Source: Baffinella frigidus (lineage: Eukaryota; Cryptophyceae; Cryptomonadales; Baffinellaceae). From it: a DNA stretch of 17,005 nucleotides. The stretch is from assembly GCA_026770585.1 (NCBI GenBank), contig MU647272.1, forward strand, positions 3,639-20,643, given 5' to 3'. Numbering within the stretch: position 1 is the first letter of the stretch; each line of letters starts with the position of its first letter. The notes beneath the pieces were generated by a model. The model had not been told where the DNA came from and ran no database searches. It saw only the letters and a program-made list of their open reading frames with translations. Below, one piece after another: positions 1-7,068 of the stretch. The position numbers and the translations under genes were made by a program.

Positions 1-62
1 CGAAATCGCCTCCGCTGTTGCCGCCATCCCGCACGAAGCTCGGCATAGGTTCTGCCATGCAC
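1..62 (-). CDS. Putative exon of a minus-strand gene, running off the left edge
   Basis: On the minus strand a pyrimidine-rich stretch ending TTGTTCGCAG is followed by an open segment to the window edge. In the phase set by the preceding exon (166-239) it reads VHGRTYAELRAGWRQ and continues Arg-rich. A second frame is also open (MAEPMPSFVRDGG), and it has the more ordinary composition, so the frame is not certain. No family recognised. Confidence 0.35.
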   Translation of the reverse strand, partial: MHGRTYAELRAGWRQQRRRF

Positions 63-165
63 CTGCGAACAATACAGCAATTGTTCAGTGCCCATGCGGG
101 CCGCCAGAGCCTAAGCGGTGTGCTCAGCCCGGGCTGCACCAGCAGGGGAGCCCCCCACGTAGCAC

Positions 166-239
166 GCGGTCCGCGCCGCCGTTCTCTTCGTGCGGCACCA
201 CCACGGCATTGGAGGTGTCAGTACCGACGAAAGAAACTC
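166..239 (-). CDS. Putative internal exon of the minus-strand gene
   Basis: On the minus strand CTGAG is followed by 74 nt and then GTGCTA. Two leading bases are followed by 24 codons, including FVGTDTSNAVVVPHEENGG, with no stop. It ends in phase 0, matching the next exon at 1-62. A diverged copy of its 5' edge lies upstream on the same strand at plus positions about 377-413 (VGTDPFKH in the same frame), the same edge-copy pattern seen around the plus-strand exons. Function unknown. Confidence 0.4.
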
Positions 240-821
240 CTCAGCGGGACCAGCGCCCCTCTCCCTGGCGTCGCCCCGGCGCTCCAAGACAAGCTCAAAC
301 CAGTTGGGCGAGAACCACCGAGACCTTCCCACGCAGCCCGGGATGGGCACCGCCGCTGGCACCATGGCACCACACACGGTGCTTGAAGGGGTCGGTACCG
401 ACGGAATGGCTTCCTCAGAATCCGCGCCAGCCCCCAAACGCAAACCAAAGCCGGCTCTCATGCGACGAACCCCAGCATTCCCCTGATACCCGGATCCGAA
501 AATAATTAATTTCGGCCACCCACCAAACAGTCGCACAAAACTGGGTTCTACAGTAAATAACCTGTGTACCGTGGTACCCTCGTCAAGTATTGTAAGGACC
601 GTTGGCGGCTGGGCCGGTGCGCTGGGGCGGGGAGAATCGTCTATACAAACTGTGTGTGGAGGGTACAGCCAGACCTAGTGTCTCTCTGGAGCCTCCCGCC
701 ACTCCTGCACGACAGAAAGCTCTGCTTGCCAGCATCGTGGGCCAGCCGGTTCCCCCTGGGCGCTGCTTCCGGGGCGGGCGCTCCTCGGCAGTCTCGAGCG
801 TGGGCAGCATCGGGTACTCAC

Positions 822-946
822 CGACGCTGCGCGTAAGCCTGAGCAGCATCGGCGAGGATGATATTCCCCACGACCGACATGGCCCACATGGACGAGCTCC
901 ACATCACCAGGGAGCTGACGGGAAGGCAGACCGCTGTGATCGGCGA
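822..946 (-). CDS. Putative membrane-segment exon of the minus-strand gene
   Basis: On the minus strand an acceptor CTACCAG precedes 125 nt that end at GTGAGT, the one textbook donor in this area. It encodes 41 residues beginning SPITAVCLPVSS, then a hydrophobic run rich in V, M, W, S and I (LVMWSSSMWAMSVVGNIIL) that could be one transmembrane helix, then ADAAQAYAQR. It ends with a 2-nt overhang. I could not find a downstream exon in matching phase before 166-239. The family is not recognised. The overlapping plus-strand ORF at 602-1351 has no splice or composition support. Confidence 0.4.
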
Positions 947-949
947 CTG

Positions 950-1525
950 GTAGCCACCCCGCCCTACCCCCCACTCGCCCGTACGACGGTCGAAAAACGA
1001 GAGCTTTTCCTGGTACAAAACCTGCCCAGATCAGTGACCGACCTGTATGAATCCTGTGCGTTTGAGTCAACAGCTCTTGGGGATACAACCCCGCCGTGTA
1101 GGATGACCACGACTTTAGCGGAGCCCTTCCGCCAGACCCCCCCTCGCACGTTCCCCCAGCAGGACCAAATCGCCTCGTTCGAGTCTCTTGATTTGCACTG
1201 GAGCGCGCCGGAATCCGGCTCAGTGCAGTACTCATCAAGGGACCCGAAACCCCCCTCAGCACGTCCCCCGGCCCTCCTGAGATGCATCCCAGCTTTGCCT
1301 CCGATGAACCAAATCGGGTTGGATCCTGGCAATTTTTTCCTCGCAAGATAAAGGCTCAGGCAGTATCGCGTCCGTGAGCCATCTATTCGTCCCCGTAGGA
1401 AATCCCTAGGTCCCTACGGGTTTTCTACCTGAGGGTGGTATCCCCTAAAATCGTTCCACTACCCGGATTTGGTTCACTTCGGGTTGCTGGCGGCAGGCAG
1501 ACTAAGCTTACGTCGACATGCTGAG
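950..1525. other. Spacer between divergent genes, no gene recognised
   Basis: Mixed-composition unique sequence without the 7-mer repeats. Open frames exist on both strands but none shows a convincing exon. A small segment at about 1390-1430 (GTAGGAAATCCCTAG followed by GTCCCTACGG) resembles the interior of the TIR element at 10681-10827. Promoters of the two divergent genes could lie here, but I see no clear TATA box or start codon context. Confidence 0.3.
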
Positions 1526-1526
1526 G

Positions 1527-1570
1527 TTGTGAGACAAATCCGTCAACTGTTGTGAGACAAATCCGTCAAC
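1527..1570. repeat. Two copies of a 21-bp direct repeat
   Basis: TTGTGAGACAAATCCGTCAAC occurs twice with a 2-bp gap (period 23). It lies in the spacer ahead of the kinase-like gene. A shorter direct repeat, GATGAGGACGGCAAG, occurs twice at about 1715-1750 and contains in-frame ATGs that could belong to an early exon; this is not supported further. Confidence 0.7.
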
Positions 1571-1799
1571 TTTCGCGCGAAAAAGAGCCTGGTCTCACCA
1601 GATTGGTCGACTGAGACAGAGCTGGTCATCCAACATCCACCAGCCCCCCCAAGTCGACGTTCTGGGTCGTGCGGGAAATGCCGGTTTGTACCAGTCGGGG
1701 TACTCATGAGGACTGATGAGGACGGCAAGATGATGATGAGGACGGCAAGTAACCCCGGCGTTGGACGGGCCCGCCTCGGGAGCGAGAGTGACCCCTGCC

Positions 1800-1950
1800 C
1801 TGCCCTAACTCCTAAACCCTACACCCTAAGCCCTGAGCCCTAACCCCTAAACCCTAAACCCTAAACCCTAAACCCTTAGCCCTCAACCCAACAGCCTACT
1901 CCCTAAACCCTAAACCCTAAACCCTAAAACCTAAACCCTACACCCTAAAA
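1800..1950. repeat. Degenerate CCCTAAA repeat, first block
   Basis: Consecutive heptamers of CCCTAAA with scattered variants (CCCTACA, CCCTGAG, CCCTTAG). A short exact run lies near 1850-1875. It forms the intron immediately before E1; the acceptor is CTAAAACAG. Confidence 0.85.
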
Positions 1951-1953
1951 CAG

Positions 1954-2002
1954 GCTCTTCGGAGAAGACGGTCTCGAGAAGCTTCCGAAAGGACTGTTCG
2001 AG
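1954..2002 (+). CDS. Exon E1 of kinase-like gene
   Basis: AAAACAG precedes and GTACAA follows. One leading base is followed by 16 codons, LFGEDGLEKLPKGLFE, ending in phase 0. It is a single copy, with no edge copies visible. It lies N-terminal to the kinase-like domain and has no recognised motif. The leading base needs a 2-nt overhang from an upstream exon that I did not find, so the N-terminus is missing. Confidence 0.55.
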
Positions 2003-2579
2003 GTACAACAACCCCGAACCCTAAACCCTCAACTCCAAACCCTCAACCCTAAATCCTGAATCCTAAACCTCAAACCCCAAAACCCAAACCCCAAACCCTA
2101 AACCCTGAACCCTGAACCTTAACCCTGAACCCTAAACCCTAAACCCCAAACCCCTAACCCTAAAACCTAAAACCTAAACCCTGAACCCTAAACTCTGAAC
2201 CCAACCCCGAAACCCTACACCCTAAACCCTACACCCTAAACCCAACACCCTAAACCCTAAACCCTCAATCCTAAACCCTACACCCTAAACCCTTAACCCC
2301 TAAACTGGCCCCCTTAGGGCGACCTGCCTTCTTAGGCGCCCTTGAGTTGCACCGGAACCGCCGGAAACCCCAAACCCTAAGCTATCAACCCCAAACCCTG
2401 AACCCTGAACCCTTAACTCTGATCCCTTAACCCTAAACCCCGAACCCTAAACCCCGAAGCCGGGTTCCAACGGGCTCTCACGCCATCCCATAGCAGTTCA
2501 AATCACTCCCCCAAAATGAACTTCAAAGGTTCAAACCAACCCCCCAAGCACCAAACCCTGACCCCCAACCCCTCACCAG
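2003..2579. repeat. Intron 1: mixed telomere-like heptamers
   Basis: Variants CCCTAAA, CCCTGAA, CCCCAAA and CCCTACA alternate. Two non-repeat islands interrupt it: about 2306-2365, with a short tandem of TTAGGCG-like words, and about 2460-2545. Neither shows AG...GT borders with an open frame that fits the chain. Confidence 0.8.
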
Positions 2580-2641
2580 GTGTGGAAGAGCCGATGCTGG
2601 GCATCGAGCGTGCTCCCCCAATTCACGCCGATGACCCACGA
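2580..2641 (+). CDS. Exon E2 of kinase-like gene
   Basis: CTCACCAG precedes it. 62 nt give 20 codons, VWKSRCWASSVLPQFTPMTH, plus a 2-nt overhang GA before GTATCC. With the first base of E3 the junction codon is GAG (Glu). An alternative donor (GTGCTC, at 2610) would break the phase with E3, so the later GT was chosen. Sits just N-terminal of the kinase beta1 strand. Confidence 0.5.
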
Positions 2642-2922
2642 GTATCCCCCGAACCCCAAACCCTCAACCCTAAACCCTAGAAAACCCTAAACCCCAGAAA
2701 ACCCTAAACCCTAGAAAACCCTAAACCCTCAACCCTCAACCCCGAACCCTAAACCCTGAACCCTAAACCCTAGAAAACCCTCAAGTCTAAACTATAAGCC
2801 CTAAACCCTAAATCCTAAACCCTAAACCCCAAACCCTACACCCTGCAACCCGGAACCCTAAACCCTCAACCCTAAACCCTAAACCCTAAACCCTAAACCC
2901 TAAACCCTAAACCCCAAACCAG
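2642..2922. repeat. Intron 2: CCCTAAA and CCCTAGAAAA repeats
   Basis: Begins with several copies of AACCCTAGAAA and ends with about seven near-perfect CCCTAAA units at 2868-2915, the cleanest telomere-type run in the window. It joins directly to the E3 acceptor CCAG. Confidence 0.85.
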
Positions 2923-2995
2923 GTTCACGGAGCCGGTAACGGGAGTGGAAGTCTTCTCAGCGATCGACGCTTCTAACAACGGCCTGCAGTGCACG
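2923..2995 (+). CDS. Exon E3 of kinase-like gene: beta1-beta3 region
   Basis: ACCAG precedes and GTAGGT follows. One base plus 24 codons: FTEPVTGVEVFSAIDASNNG then LQCT. The pattern V-F-x-A-I-D-x-x-x-x-G matches the kinase beta2-beta3 hairpin (canonical GxVYLAIDxxSG). The glycine-rich loop is degraded: the GxGxxG positions read P-V-T-G-V with only one displaced Gly. Two near-complete copies follow at 3083-3160 and 3644-3700 and a 3'-edge copy at 3924-3943. This first copy has the phase that fits E2. Confidence 0.65.
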
Positions 2996-3008
2996 GTAGG
3001 TTTTTTTA

Positions 3009-3082
3009 TACGTATACCACACTTGGCATACGGCCACCGCAGCCGTAAAAACCGTATATACGCTGCGAATTTCGTATATCCT
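3009..3082. repeat. Intronic direct repeat, copy 1 of 2
   Basis: The stretch starting CGTATACCACACTTGG and ending TGCGAATTTCGTATATC recurs at 3567-3638 with a few substitutions. Both copies lead into the later E3 copies, so exon copy and flanking intron were duplicated together. Confidence 0.85.
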
Positions 3083-3160
3083 AGCCTCCGGCGGCGAAGT
3101 CACGGGCGTGGAGGTCTTCTCAGCGATCGACGCGTCCAACAACGGCCTGCAGTGCACGGT
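3083..3160 (+). pseudogene. Second copy of exon E3 (possible alternative exon)
   Basis: After CCTAG the segment encodes SGGEVTGVEVFSAIDASNNG and ends TGCACG before GTACGG. The frame is intact and the 3' half is nearly identical to E3, but the 5' edge differs and needs a different entry phase (2 nt instead of 1). It could be a mutually exclusive exon or a dead copy. The in-phase segment SGGEVTG carries extra glycines relative to E3. Confidence 0.45.
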
Positions 3161-3198
3161 ACGGTACGCACTCATCTCAAACAGGTACGGTACGCACT

Positions 3199-3336
3199 CA
3201 TCTCAAACAAAGAGTTCTAGAAAGGGTTTCTGTCGACCAAGTTTACTACACGATTTGATCTTACTAGTAATAGTAGAGCGTTTCTGTAGTAAATTTCGTT
3301 GGCGAGAAACCCTTTTTAGAAAGCTTTTTTGAGATG
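3199..3336. mobile_element. Foldback (MITE-like) element, family F1, complete copy
   Basis: Starts CATCTCAAA and ends TTTGAGATG. The two ends are inverted repeats of roughly 50 bp (AGAAAGGGTTTCTG...TTTACTAC against GTAGTAAATTTCGTTGG...AGAAACCCTTT). The centre is AT-rich (TTACTAGTAATAGTAGAG). It has no coding capacity. No clear target-site duplication is visible. A second copy lies inverted at 5647-5756 and a fragment at 3991-4034. Confidence 0.65.
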
Positions 3337-3566
3337 ATCACTCTCCGCAAAAGTATTGATGAGTTGGGCCTTTTCAAGGGAGGCACGCCACACAAGTGAA
3401 TTTAATTTCGGAACAAGACAGATTCTGTCTCGCTATCTTAGGCTTTCGACGCGGAAGATAAGGGTGTAAATGCTATTTTAGGTATACAATGCTATCGTAT
3501 GCCTTTTTATGTGTACAGATTCTGGTATGTTCCGAGATGAATTCCCCAGAGGTGGAGGCTCCGTAC

Positions 3567-3638
3567 ACGTATACCACACTTGGTATACGGCCACCGCAGC
3601 CGTAAACCCCGTATATACGCTGCGAATTTCGTATATCG
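3567..3638. repeat. Intronic direct repeat, copy 2 of 2
   Basis: Nearly identical to 3009-3082, differing at a handful of positions (for example TTGGTATACGG against TTGGCATACGG). It precedes the frameshifted E3 copy. Confidence 0.85.
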
Positions 3639-3643
3639 GACCT

Positions 3644-3720
3644 AGCCTCCGGCGGCGAAGTCACGGGCGTGGGGTGGAGGTCTTCCCAGCGACCGACGCT
3701 TCCAACCAACTTAGCAGTGA
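3644..3720 (+). pseudogene. Third copy of exon E3, frameshifted
   Basis: Same 5' edge as the second copy (CCTAG, then the SGGEVTG codons), but an extra GGGT after GGGCGTGG shifts the frame and the 3' edge is lost. Together with the upstream spacer it is a direct repeat of the segment around the second copy. Confidence 0.65.
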
Positions 3721-3879
3721 CCGGAGCGAGGTACCCCTGTAGGCTCCCGTGGCGGGCTCATTCTAGACTCTTCTTCTGCACACCCAAGCCACTTAGCAGC
3801 CACCGGGGGCTTCACGGATGCAGTCCATCTAAACGATTTGCACTAGAATCTTATCCATTGCCCTGGAACCTAACCGGAG

Positions 3880-3903
3880 TTTCACCTTGAATTCAAGGTG
3901 AAA
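3880..3903. repeat. Perfect 24-bp palindrome
   Basis: TTTCACCTTGAA is followed at once by its exact reverse complement, with GAATTC at the centre. It lies in intron 3 between the third E3 copy and the E3 3'-edge fragment. Function unknown. Confidence 0.8.
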
Positions 3904-3923
3904 AGGTCTTCGCTCGCTGCAAA

Positions 3924-3943
3924 GTGGACGGCCTGCAGTGCGC
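3924..3943 (+). pseudogene. 3'-edge copy of exon E3 with donor
   Basis: GACGGCCTGCAGTGCGCG followed by GTACGT matches the last codons of E3 and its donor. It is followed by a segment (TAAAAGTATTGATGAATTG) that also recurs at 3351-3370, so a longer intron piece was duplicated. Confidence 0.6.
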
Positions 3944-3990
3944 GGTACGTACTCTCTGTAAAAGTATTGATGAATTGCGTCTGGGCAGCG

Positions 3991-4034
3991 AAAATTACTA
4001 CACGGTTGGATCATGCTAGTGATAGTAAAGCACG
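3991..4034. mobile_element. Fragment of foldback family F1
   Basis: AAATTACTACACGG followed by TCATGCTAGTGATAGTAAAGC matches the inner half of the element at 3199-3336 in the same orientation. The ends are missing. Confidence 0.55.
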
Positions 4035-4140
4035 GTACTCTTCGGTACGTAAGAGAGAGAGACCTTGATAACTACCAACATGGCCGCCATGTATGCACCC
4101 CCACCGAGGCTGCGTCTCAGAAAATCCCTGAACCCTGAGC

Positions 4141-4285
4141 GCTAACGCTTATATACTCATCGTGCCCCCTAATATATCCTTCGCGTCCCCTAATATACTC
4201 CTCGGGTCTGCTAATATACTCATCATGCCCCATAATATACTCTTCCTGTCACATAATATACTGATCGCGTCCCGCAATATACCCC
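4141..4285. repeat. 21-bp satellite, array 1
   Basis: About six to seven units of consensus TAATATACTCATCGTGCCCC with a strict 21-bp period. Units differ mainly in the ATCGTG part. The period is a multiple of three, so stop-free frames cross the array, but nothing indicates it is translated. It sits directly upstream of the broken E4 copy. Confidence 0.85.
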
Positions 4286-4299
4286 ATCCCCCCAAACAG

Positions 4300-4350
4300 C
4301 TCGTTCGGTACCAGCGAGCATCTTCGAATCGCACGTCGAATTCCTCCTGA
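4300..4350 (+). pseudogene. Broken upstream copy of exon E4
   Basis: AAACAG then CTCGTTCGGTACCAGCGAGC as in E4, then a deletion of 19 bp, then ATCTTCGAATCGCACGTCGA and so on. The deletion shifts the frame, and the copy ends in TCCTGAATAACG without a donor. With array 1 it forms a tandem duplicate of array 2 plus E4. Confidence 0.75.
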
Positions 4351-4452
4351 ATAACGCTAATATACTGATCGCGTCCCCTATTATACTCATTCTGTCCCAG
4401 AATATACGCATCCTGTCAGCCAATATACTCATGGTGTCCCGTCATATACTAC
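4351..4452. repeat. 21-bp satellite, array 2
   Basis: Four to five units of the same 21-bp repeat and orientation as array 1 (for example CTAATATACTGATCGCGTCCC). It leads into the E4 acceptor after a short C-run. Confidence 0.85.
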
Positions 4453-4467
4453 GCCCCCCCCAAACAG

Positions 4468-4542
4468 CTCGTTCGGTACCAGCGAGCGGTGCCGGAGCAC
4501 CTGGACATCTTCGAATCGCACGTCGAGTTTCTCCTTAAGCAG
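4468..4542 (+). CDS. Exon E4 of kinase-like gene: beta3 end and alphaC helix
   Basis: AAACAG precedes and GTCCGC follows; 75 nt, 25 codons: LVRYQRAVPEHLDIFE then SHVEFLLKQ, phase 0 on both sides. Read on from E3, C-T-L-V-R takes the place of the VAIK motif with Arg64 at the Lys position (one extra residue relative to the usual spacing). The helical EHLDIFESHVEFLLKQ fits the alphaC helix leading to the HPFIVRL strand, which E5 supplies. The alphaC Glu position falls on His79 or, allowing a small shift, Glu77. By itself the exon could resemble other families; the kinase call rests on the chain. Confidence 0.65.
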
Positions 4543-5354
4543 GTCCGCTTGCCCCGATACTCCCACCAAAAGCCCTTTTGGAAAATGTTGGGAGTGTGGC
4601 CTATATATATTAAATGGACACTTTATTTGGACGTGACGGTAGTAACTTTTTGTACCGCCTTCTTACAGCCCGGTACTCATTTTGGGACGCGACTGCCGCT
4701 GATTTTGCATGGGGTTGATACAAAGTTTGTCAACTTCAGAACCGGCGTGGCTTACGCAGGCCTGCTCCTGAACACTAAACCCTGAACCCTGAACCCTAAA
4801 CCCTCAACCTTAAACCCTGAACCTTTGGCTCAAGTCAACCCCCCATACAAAATGGTCAACTTGAGAAGCAGTGTGGCTGGACCCGAGACCCCCACTACTT
4901 CCCACTCCAGAATGCAAGAGTGGCCTATTTACATGTGTGGTTGTAAACATTTGTACCAGGATAGGGTGTTGCAACCTCCCGCCTGGCCTGATGAGGGTTA
5001 GCATGGCTCCAAAGGTATGAAACTTACTACACACATCCTTACTTGTAAAAGCATCTCACTTTTGAATAGACTCCTCGAGAATGCATTCTCGTGCGGTCAC
5101 TCCCGTGCTTTTCTGCAAAACAGAAGTACCTTTCTGCTCCAGCGAACAGCGAACAACGGAGGAGGGCCTTAATCCGGGAACATGTTTGATGTTAAGAGGC
5201 AAGTTCCCCTAATTGTCATAGGAGTTGCACCAAGGTTAATCAGGGCCTAAGTAAATTCAATTAGGCCCCGAATCCCGTTAATCAGAGCCCGAATATCCCT
5301 AGTCTATTTTCATTGAACCCTGAACTCCGAACCCGAACCCGAACGCCGAAACAG
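4543..5354. other. Intron 4: diverged internal duplication and spacer
   Basis: Mostly not 7-mer repeat. A segment near 4590-4760 (TGGCCTATATATATT, GTTGATACAAAGTTTGTCAAC, GTGGCTTACG) has a diverged counterpart near 4840-4960 (ACAAAATGGTCAACTTGAG, GTGTGGCT, TGGCCTATTTACATG). A hairpin lies at 5243-5268: GGGCCTAA, 10-nt loop, TTAGGCCC. Short CCCTGAA runs occur at about 4780-4825. No exon recognised. Confidence 0.5.
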
Positions 5355-5386
5355 TCGACGCGGTTCGTGACGCGCGTTGCGGGCGC
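5355..5386 (+). pseudogene. 5'-edge copy 1 of exon E5
   Basis: GAAACAG then TCGACGCGGTTCGTGACGCG and TTGCGGGCGC match the first 10-11 codons of E5. The rest of the exon is absent, replaced by the start of 21-bp array 3. Confidence 0.7.
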
Positions 5387-5399
5387 GCGGAGGGGCGGA

Positions 5400-5580
5400 G
5401 TATGTTCGGGGCCGCGATGCGTATATTAAGGGCCGCGATCAGTATATAAGGGGCCGCGATCAGTATATTAGGGGCCGCCATCAGTATATTCGGGGCCGCG
5501 ATCAGTATATTCGGGGCCGCTATCAGTATATTATGTGTCAGAATGCGTATATTATGGGACATGCCGCGTATATTAGCTGA
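5400..5580. repeat. 21-bp satellite, array 3, inverted
   Basis: About eight units of CGGGGCCGCGATCAGTATATT, the reverse complement of the unit in arrays 1 and 2. One frame reads GRDQYIR repeats and is open throughout, but this follows from the period of 21. It lies between two E5 edge copies. Confidence 0.85.
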
Positions 5581-5592
5581 CCCGGGGACCCT

Positions 5593-5610
5593 GAAACAGT
5601 CGACTGTTTC
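5593..5610. repeat. Perfect 18-bp palindrome covering an acceptor copy
   Basis: GAAACAGTC is followed by its exact reverse complement GACTGTTTC. The left half is the acceptor plus first exon bases of the E5 copy, so the acceptor was duplicated in inverted form here. Confidence 0.75.
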
Positions 5611-5645
5611 GACCGCGCTTCGGGACGCGCTTTGCCCCGCGCGCG
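5600..5645 (+). pseudogene. 5'-edge copy 2 of exon E5
   Basis: Follows AAACAG; after the palindromic insertion the sequence CGCGCTTCGGGACGCGCTTTG matches the start of E5 with substitutions, then runs into the foldback element. No donor. Confidence 0.65.
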
Positions 5646-5646
5646 G

Positions 5647-5756
5647 GGTTTCTCTCCAACGAAATTTACTACACAAACGCTTTACTATTACTAGTAAGAT
5701 CACATTGTGTAGTAAACTTCGTTGGCAGAAACCCTTTCCAGAAAGGTTTATTTGAG
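5647..5756. mobile_element. Foldback family F1, inverted second copy
   Basis: Carries CCAACGAAATTTACTACAC and its inverted partner GTGTAGTAAACTTCGTTGG around the core TTACTATTACTAGTAAGATC. It is the reverse complement of the element at 3199-3336. One outer end (GAAACCCTTTCCAGAAAGG...TTTGAGT) is kept; the other is cut short by the E5 copy. Peptides predicted from this and the first copy look alike only because both are the same element. Confidence 0.65.
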
Positions 5757-5802
5757 TCAAACCCGGAACCCTACCGTCAAACCCGGAACCCTACCGAAAC
5801 AG

Positions 5803-5862
5803 TCGACGCGCTTCGTGACACGCTTTGCGGGCGCCTACACTACTGAGGAGTCCATCTGCATG
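5803..5862 (+). CDS. Exon E5 of kinase-like gene: beta4-beta5
   Basis: GAAACAG precedes and GTCCCG follows; 60 nt, 20 codons, phase 0 on both sides: STRFVTRFAGAYTTEESICM. It fits the kinase subdomain IV-V strand (canonical HPFIVRLYGAFxDxxxLYM): RFVTRF for PFIVRL, GAYTTEES for GTFxDxxx, ICM leading into the hinge. Two 5'-edge copies precede it and no copy follows. Confidence 0.7.
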
Positions 5863-6240
5863 GTCCCGCCTACACCCTACACCCTACACCCTACACCCTG
5901 CACCCTACACCCTGCACCCTACATTCTGCACCCTACACCCTGCACCCTACACCCTACACCCTACACCCTACACCCTACACCTTACTCCCGAAACCCGAAA
6001 CCCTAAACCCGAAACACAAGACCCGAAACCCTACACCCGAAACCTTACACCCGAAACCCTAAACCCCAAACCCCGACCCCAAACCCCAACCCCCAACCCC
6101 TAAACCCCAAACCCCATGCCCTAAACCCCGAAGCCCAAACCCCAACCCCTCAGCCCCAAACCCCAAACCCCTAACCGGGAGGATCATCAAACCCCAAACC
6201 CAACCCCCCCACCCCTAACCACCCCATACCCTCACCCCAG
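5863..6240. repeat. Intron 5: CCCTACA/CCCTGCA then CCCCAAA repeats
   Basis: At about 5872-5985 the heptamers are CCCTACA and CCCTGCA, often alternating as a 14-mer. They are followed by CCCGAAA and then CCCCAAA and CCCCAAC types. The change of variant from block to block suggests local spreading of one heptamer type at a time. Confidence 0.9.
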
Positions 6241-6348
6241 GTGATGCAATCGGTGCCCGGGGGCAACCTCTCCGCGAGCATCGAGATGAAGAACTGCGGG
6301 CCCCTCCCGACGGCCTTCCTCTCAGTCACCATCCGCTCCGTCCTAGAG
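6241..6348 (+). CDS. Exon E6 of kinase-like gene: hinge, alphaD-alphaE
   Basis: CCCCAG precedes and GTCGAA follows; 108 nt, 36 codons, phase 0 on both sides. It begins VMQSVPGGNLSASIEMKNCG and ends LPTAFLSVTIRSVLE. With E5 the hinge reads ICM-VMQSVPGGNL, matching the kinase pattern LYMVMEYVPGGEL almost position by position (Glu to Gln). LP-x-x-FLSVTIRSVLE fits alphaE (canonical ARFYAAQIVLALEYLH). Five 3'-edge copies follow. This is the strongest kinase-like exon in the window. Confidence 0.78.
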
Positions 6349-6453
6349 GTCGAACCCCTAAACCCCCACGCCCCGCACCCCAAACCCAAACCCTAAGCCC
6401 TTTCTGACTAGTACTGCTGAGCGCCCAAACTCCCGAGGTCCGAACCCTGAACG

Positions 6454-6507
6454 TTTGGGCCGAGTGCCTTCCTCTTCATTTCGATGAAGAGGAATGTTCG
6501 GCCCAAA
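6454..6507. repeat. 54-nt imperfect hairpin with TTCG loop
   Basis: TTTGGGCCGA pairs with TCGGCCCAAA and, after a short mismatch, CCTCTTCAT pairs with ATGAAGAGG around TTCG, a known stable tetraloop sequence. It lies in intron 6, 105 nt after the donor and just before the second E6 edge copy. It could fold in the transcript; function unknown. Confidence 0.7.
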
Positions 6508-6540
6508 TCGGGCCGAGTTTCCGTGACCTTACTCCCTCTC

Positions 6541-7068
6541 GACCGCCTTCCTCTCCGTCACGATCCGAAGCATCCTCGAGGTCCAAACCCGAAAGCCCGA
6601 AACGCGGAACCCGAGCCCCCGAAACCCGAAACCGAGCCCCCCAAACCCCAAACCTCAAACCCCGTTTCTCGAACCCCGAACCCCAAAGTTCCCGAGACCC
6701 GAACCGTCCTCTCCGTCAACATCCGAAGCGTGCTCGAGGTCCGCGCGCAGCTCACCCTAAACCTTCACCCCCGGAACCGTGAAACCCGACACCCGAAACC
6801 TGAACCCTTCCTCTCTGTCACCATCCGATCCGTTCTCGAGGTTGAAACCCTCAAGCCCGAAACCTTAAACCCCGAACCCCTAAAACCCGAAACCCGAAAC
6901 CCGAAACCCGAAACCCGACATCCGAAACCCGACATCCGAAACCTGAACCCTTCCTCTCCGTTACCATCCGCTCCGTCCTCGAGGTCCAAACCGTTCACCT
7001 TGAAATCTGAAACCCGAAACTCCTAAACTCGAAACCCGAAACCTGAACACGGTCCGATCCGTCCTGAA
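6541..7068 (+). pseudogene. Five 3'-edge copies of exon E6 in intron 6
   Basis: Copies at 6541-6580 (TAFLSVTIRSILE), 6706-6738 (LSVNIRSVLE), 6807-6840 and 6950-6983 (both FLSVTIRSVLE) and 7048-7068 (TVRSVLK). Each ends at CTCGAG or CTGAAG followed by GT. All lack the 5' half and an exon-style acceptor; CCCGAAA and CCCTGAA repeat fills the gaps. They hold donor sites that could compete with the true one. Confidence 0.75.

Noticed and set aside
602-1351. 249-codon plus-strand ORF and a 223-codon ORF on the other strand
   Set aside because: Open mainly because the region is GC-rich; no family resemblance, and the minus-strand exon with canonical donor at 822-946 lies inside it.
3211-3332. Possible conserved small protein with LLHDLILLVIVERFCSKFRW, also seen near 5299-5760
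   Set aside because: Both are the F1 foldback element; similarity comes from the DNA hairpin, and the inverted repeat explains the matching peptides on both strands.
4468-4542. E4 as part of a B-family DNA polymerase N-terminus (FESHVEFLL resembles a short stretch there)
   Set aside because: The match is only a few residues; the neighbouring exons fit a kinase domain in order and phase and have no polymerase motifs.
5377-5580. ORF with GRDQYIR repeats, looking like a repeat protein
   Set aside because: It is the 21-bp satellite read in one frame; the related arrays are in the opposite orientation inside introns and show no codon-level constraint.
4141-5580. CRISPR-like array
   Set aside because: The 21-bp units are contiguous tandem repeats without unique spacers, and the context is a eukaryotic intron.
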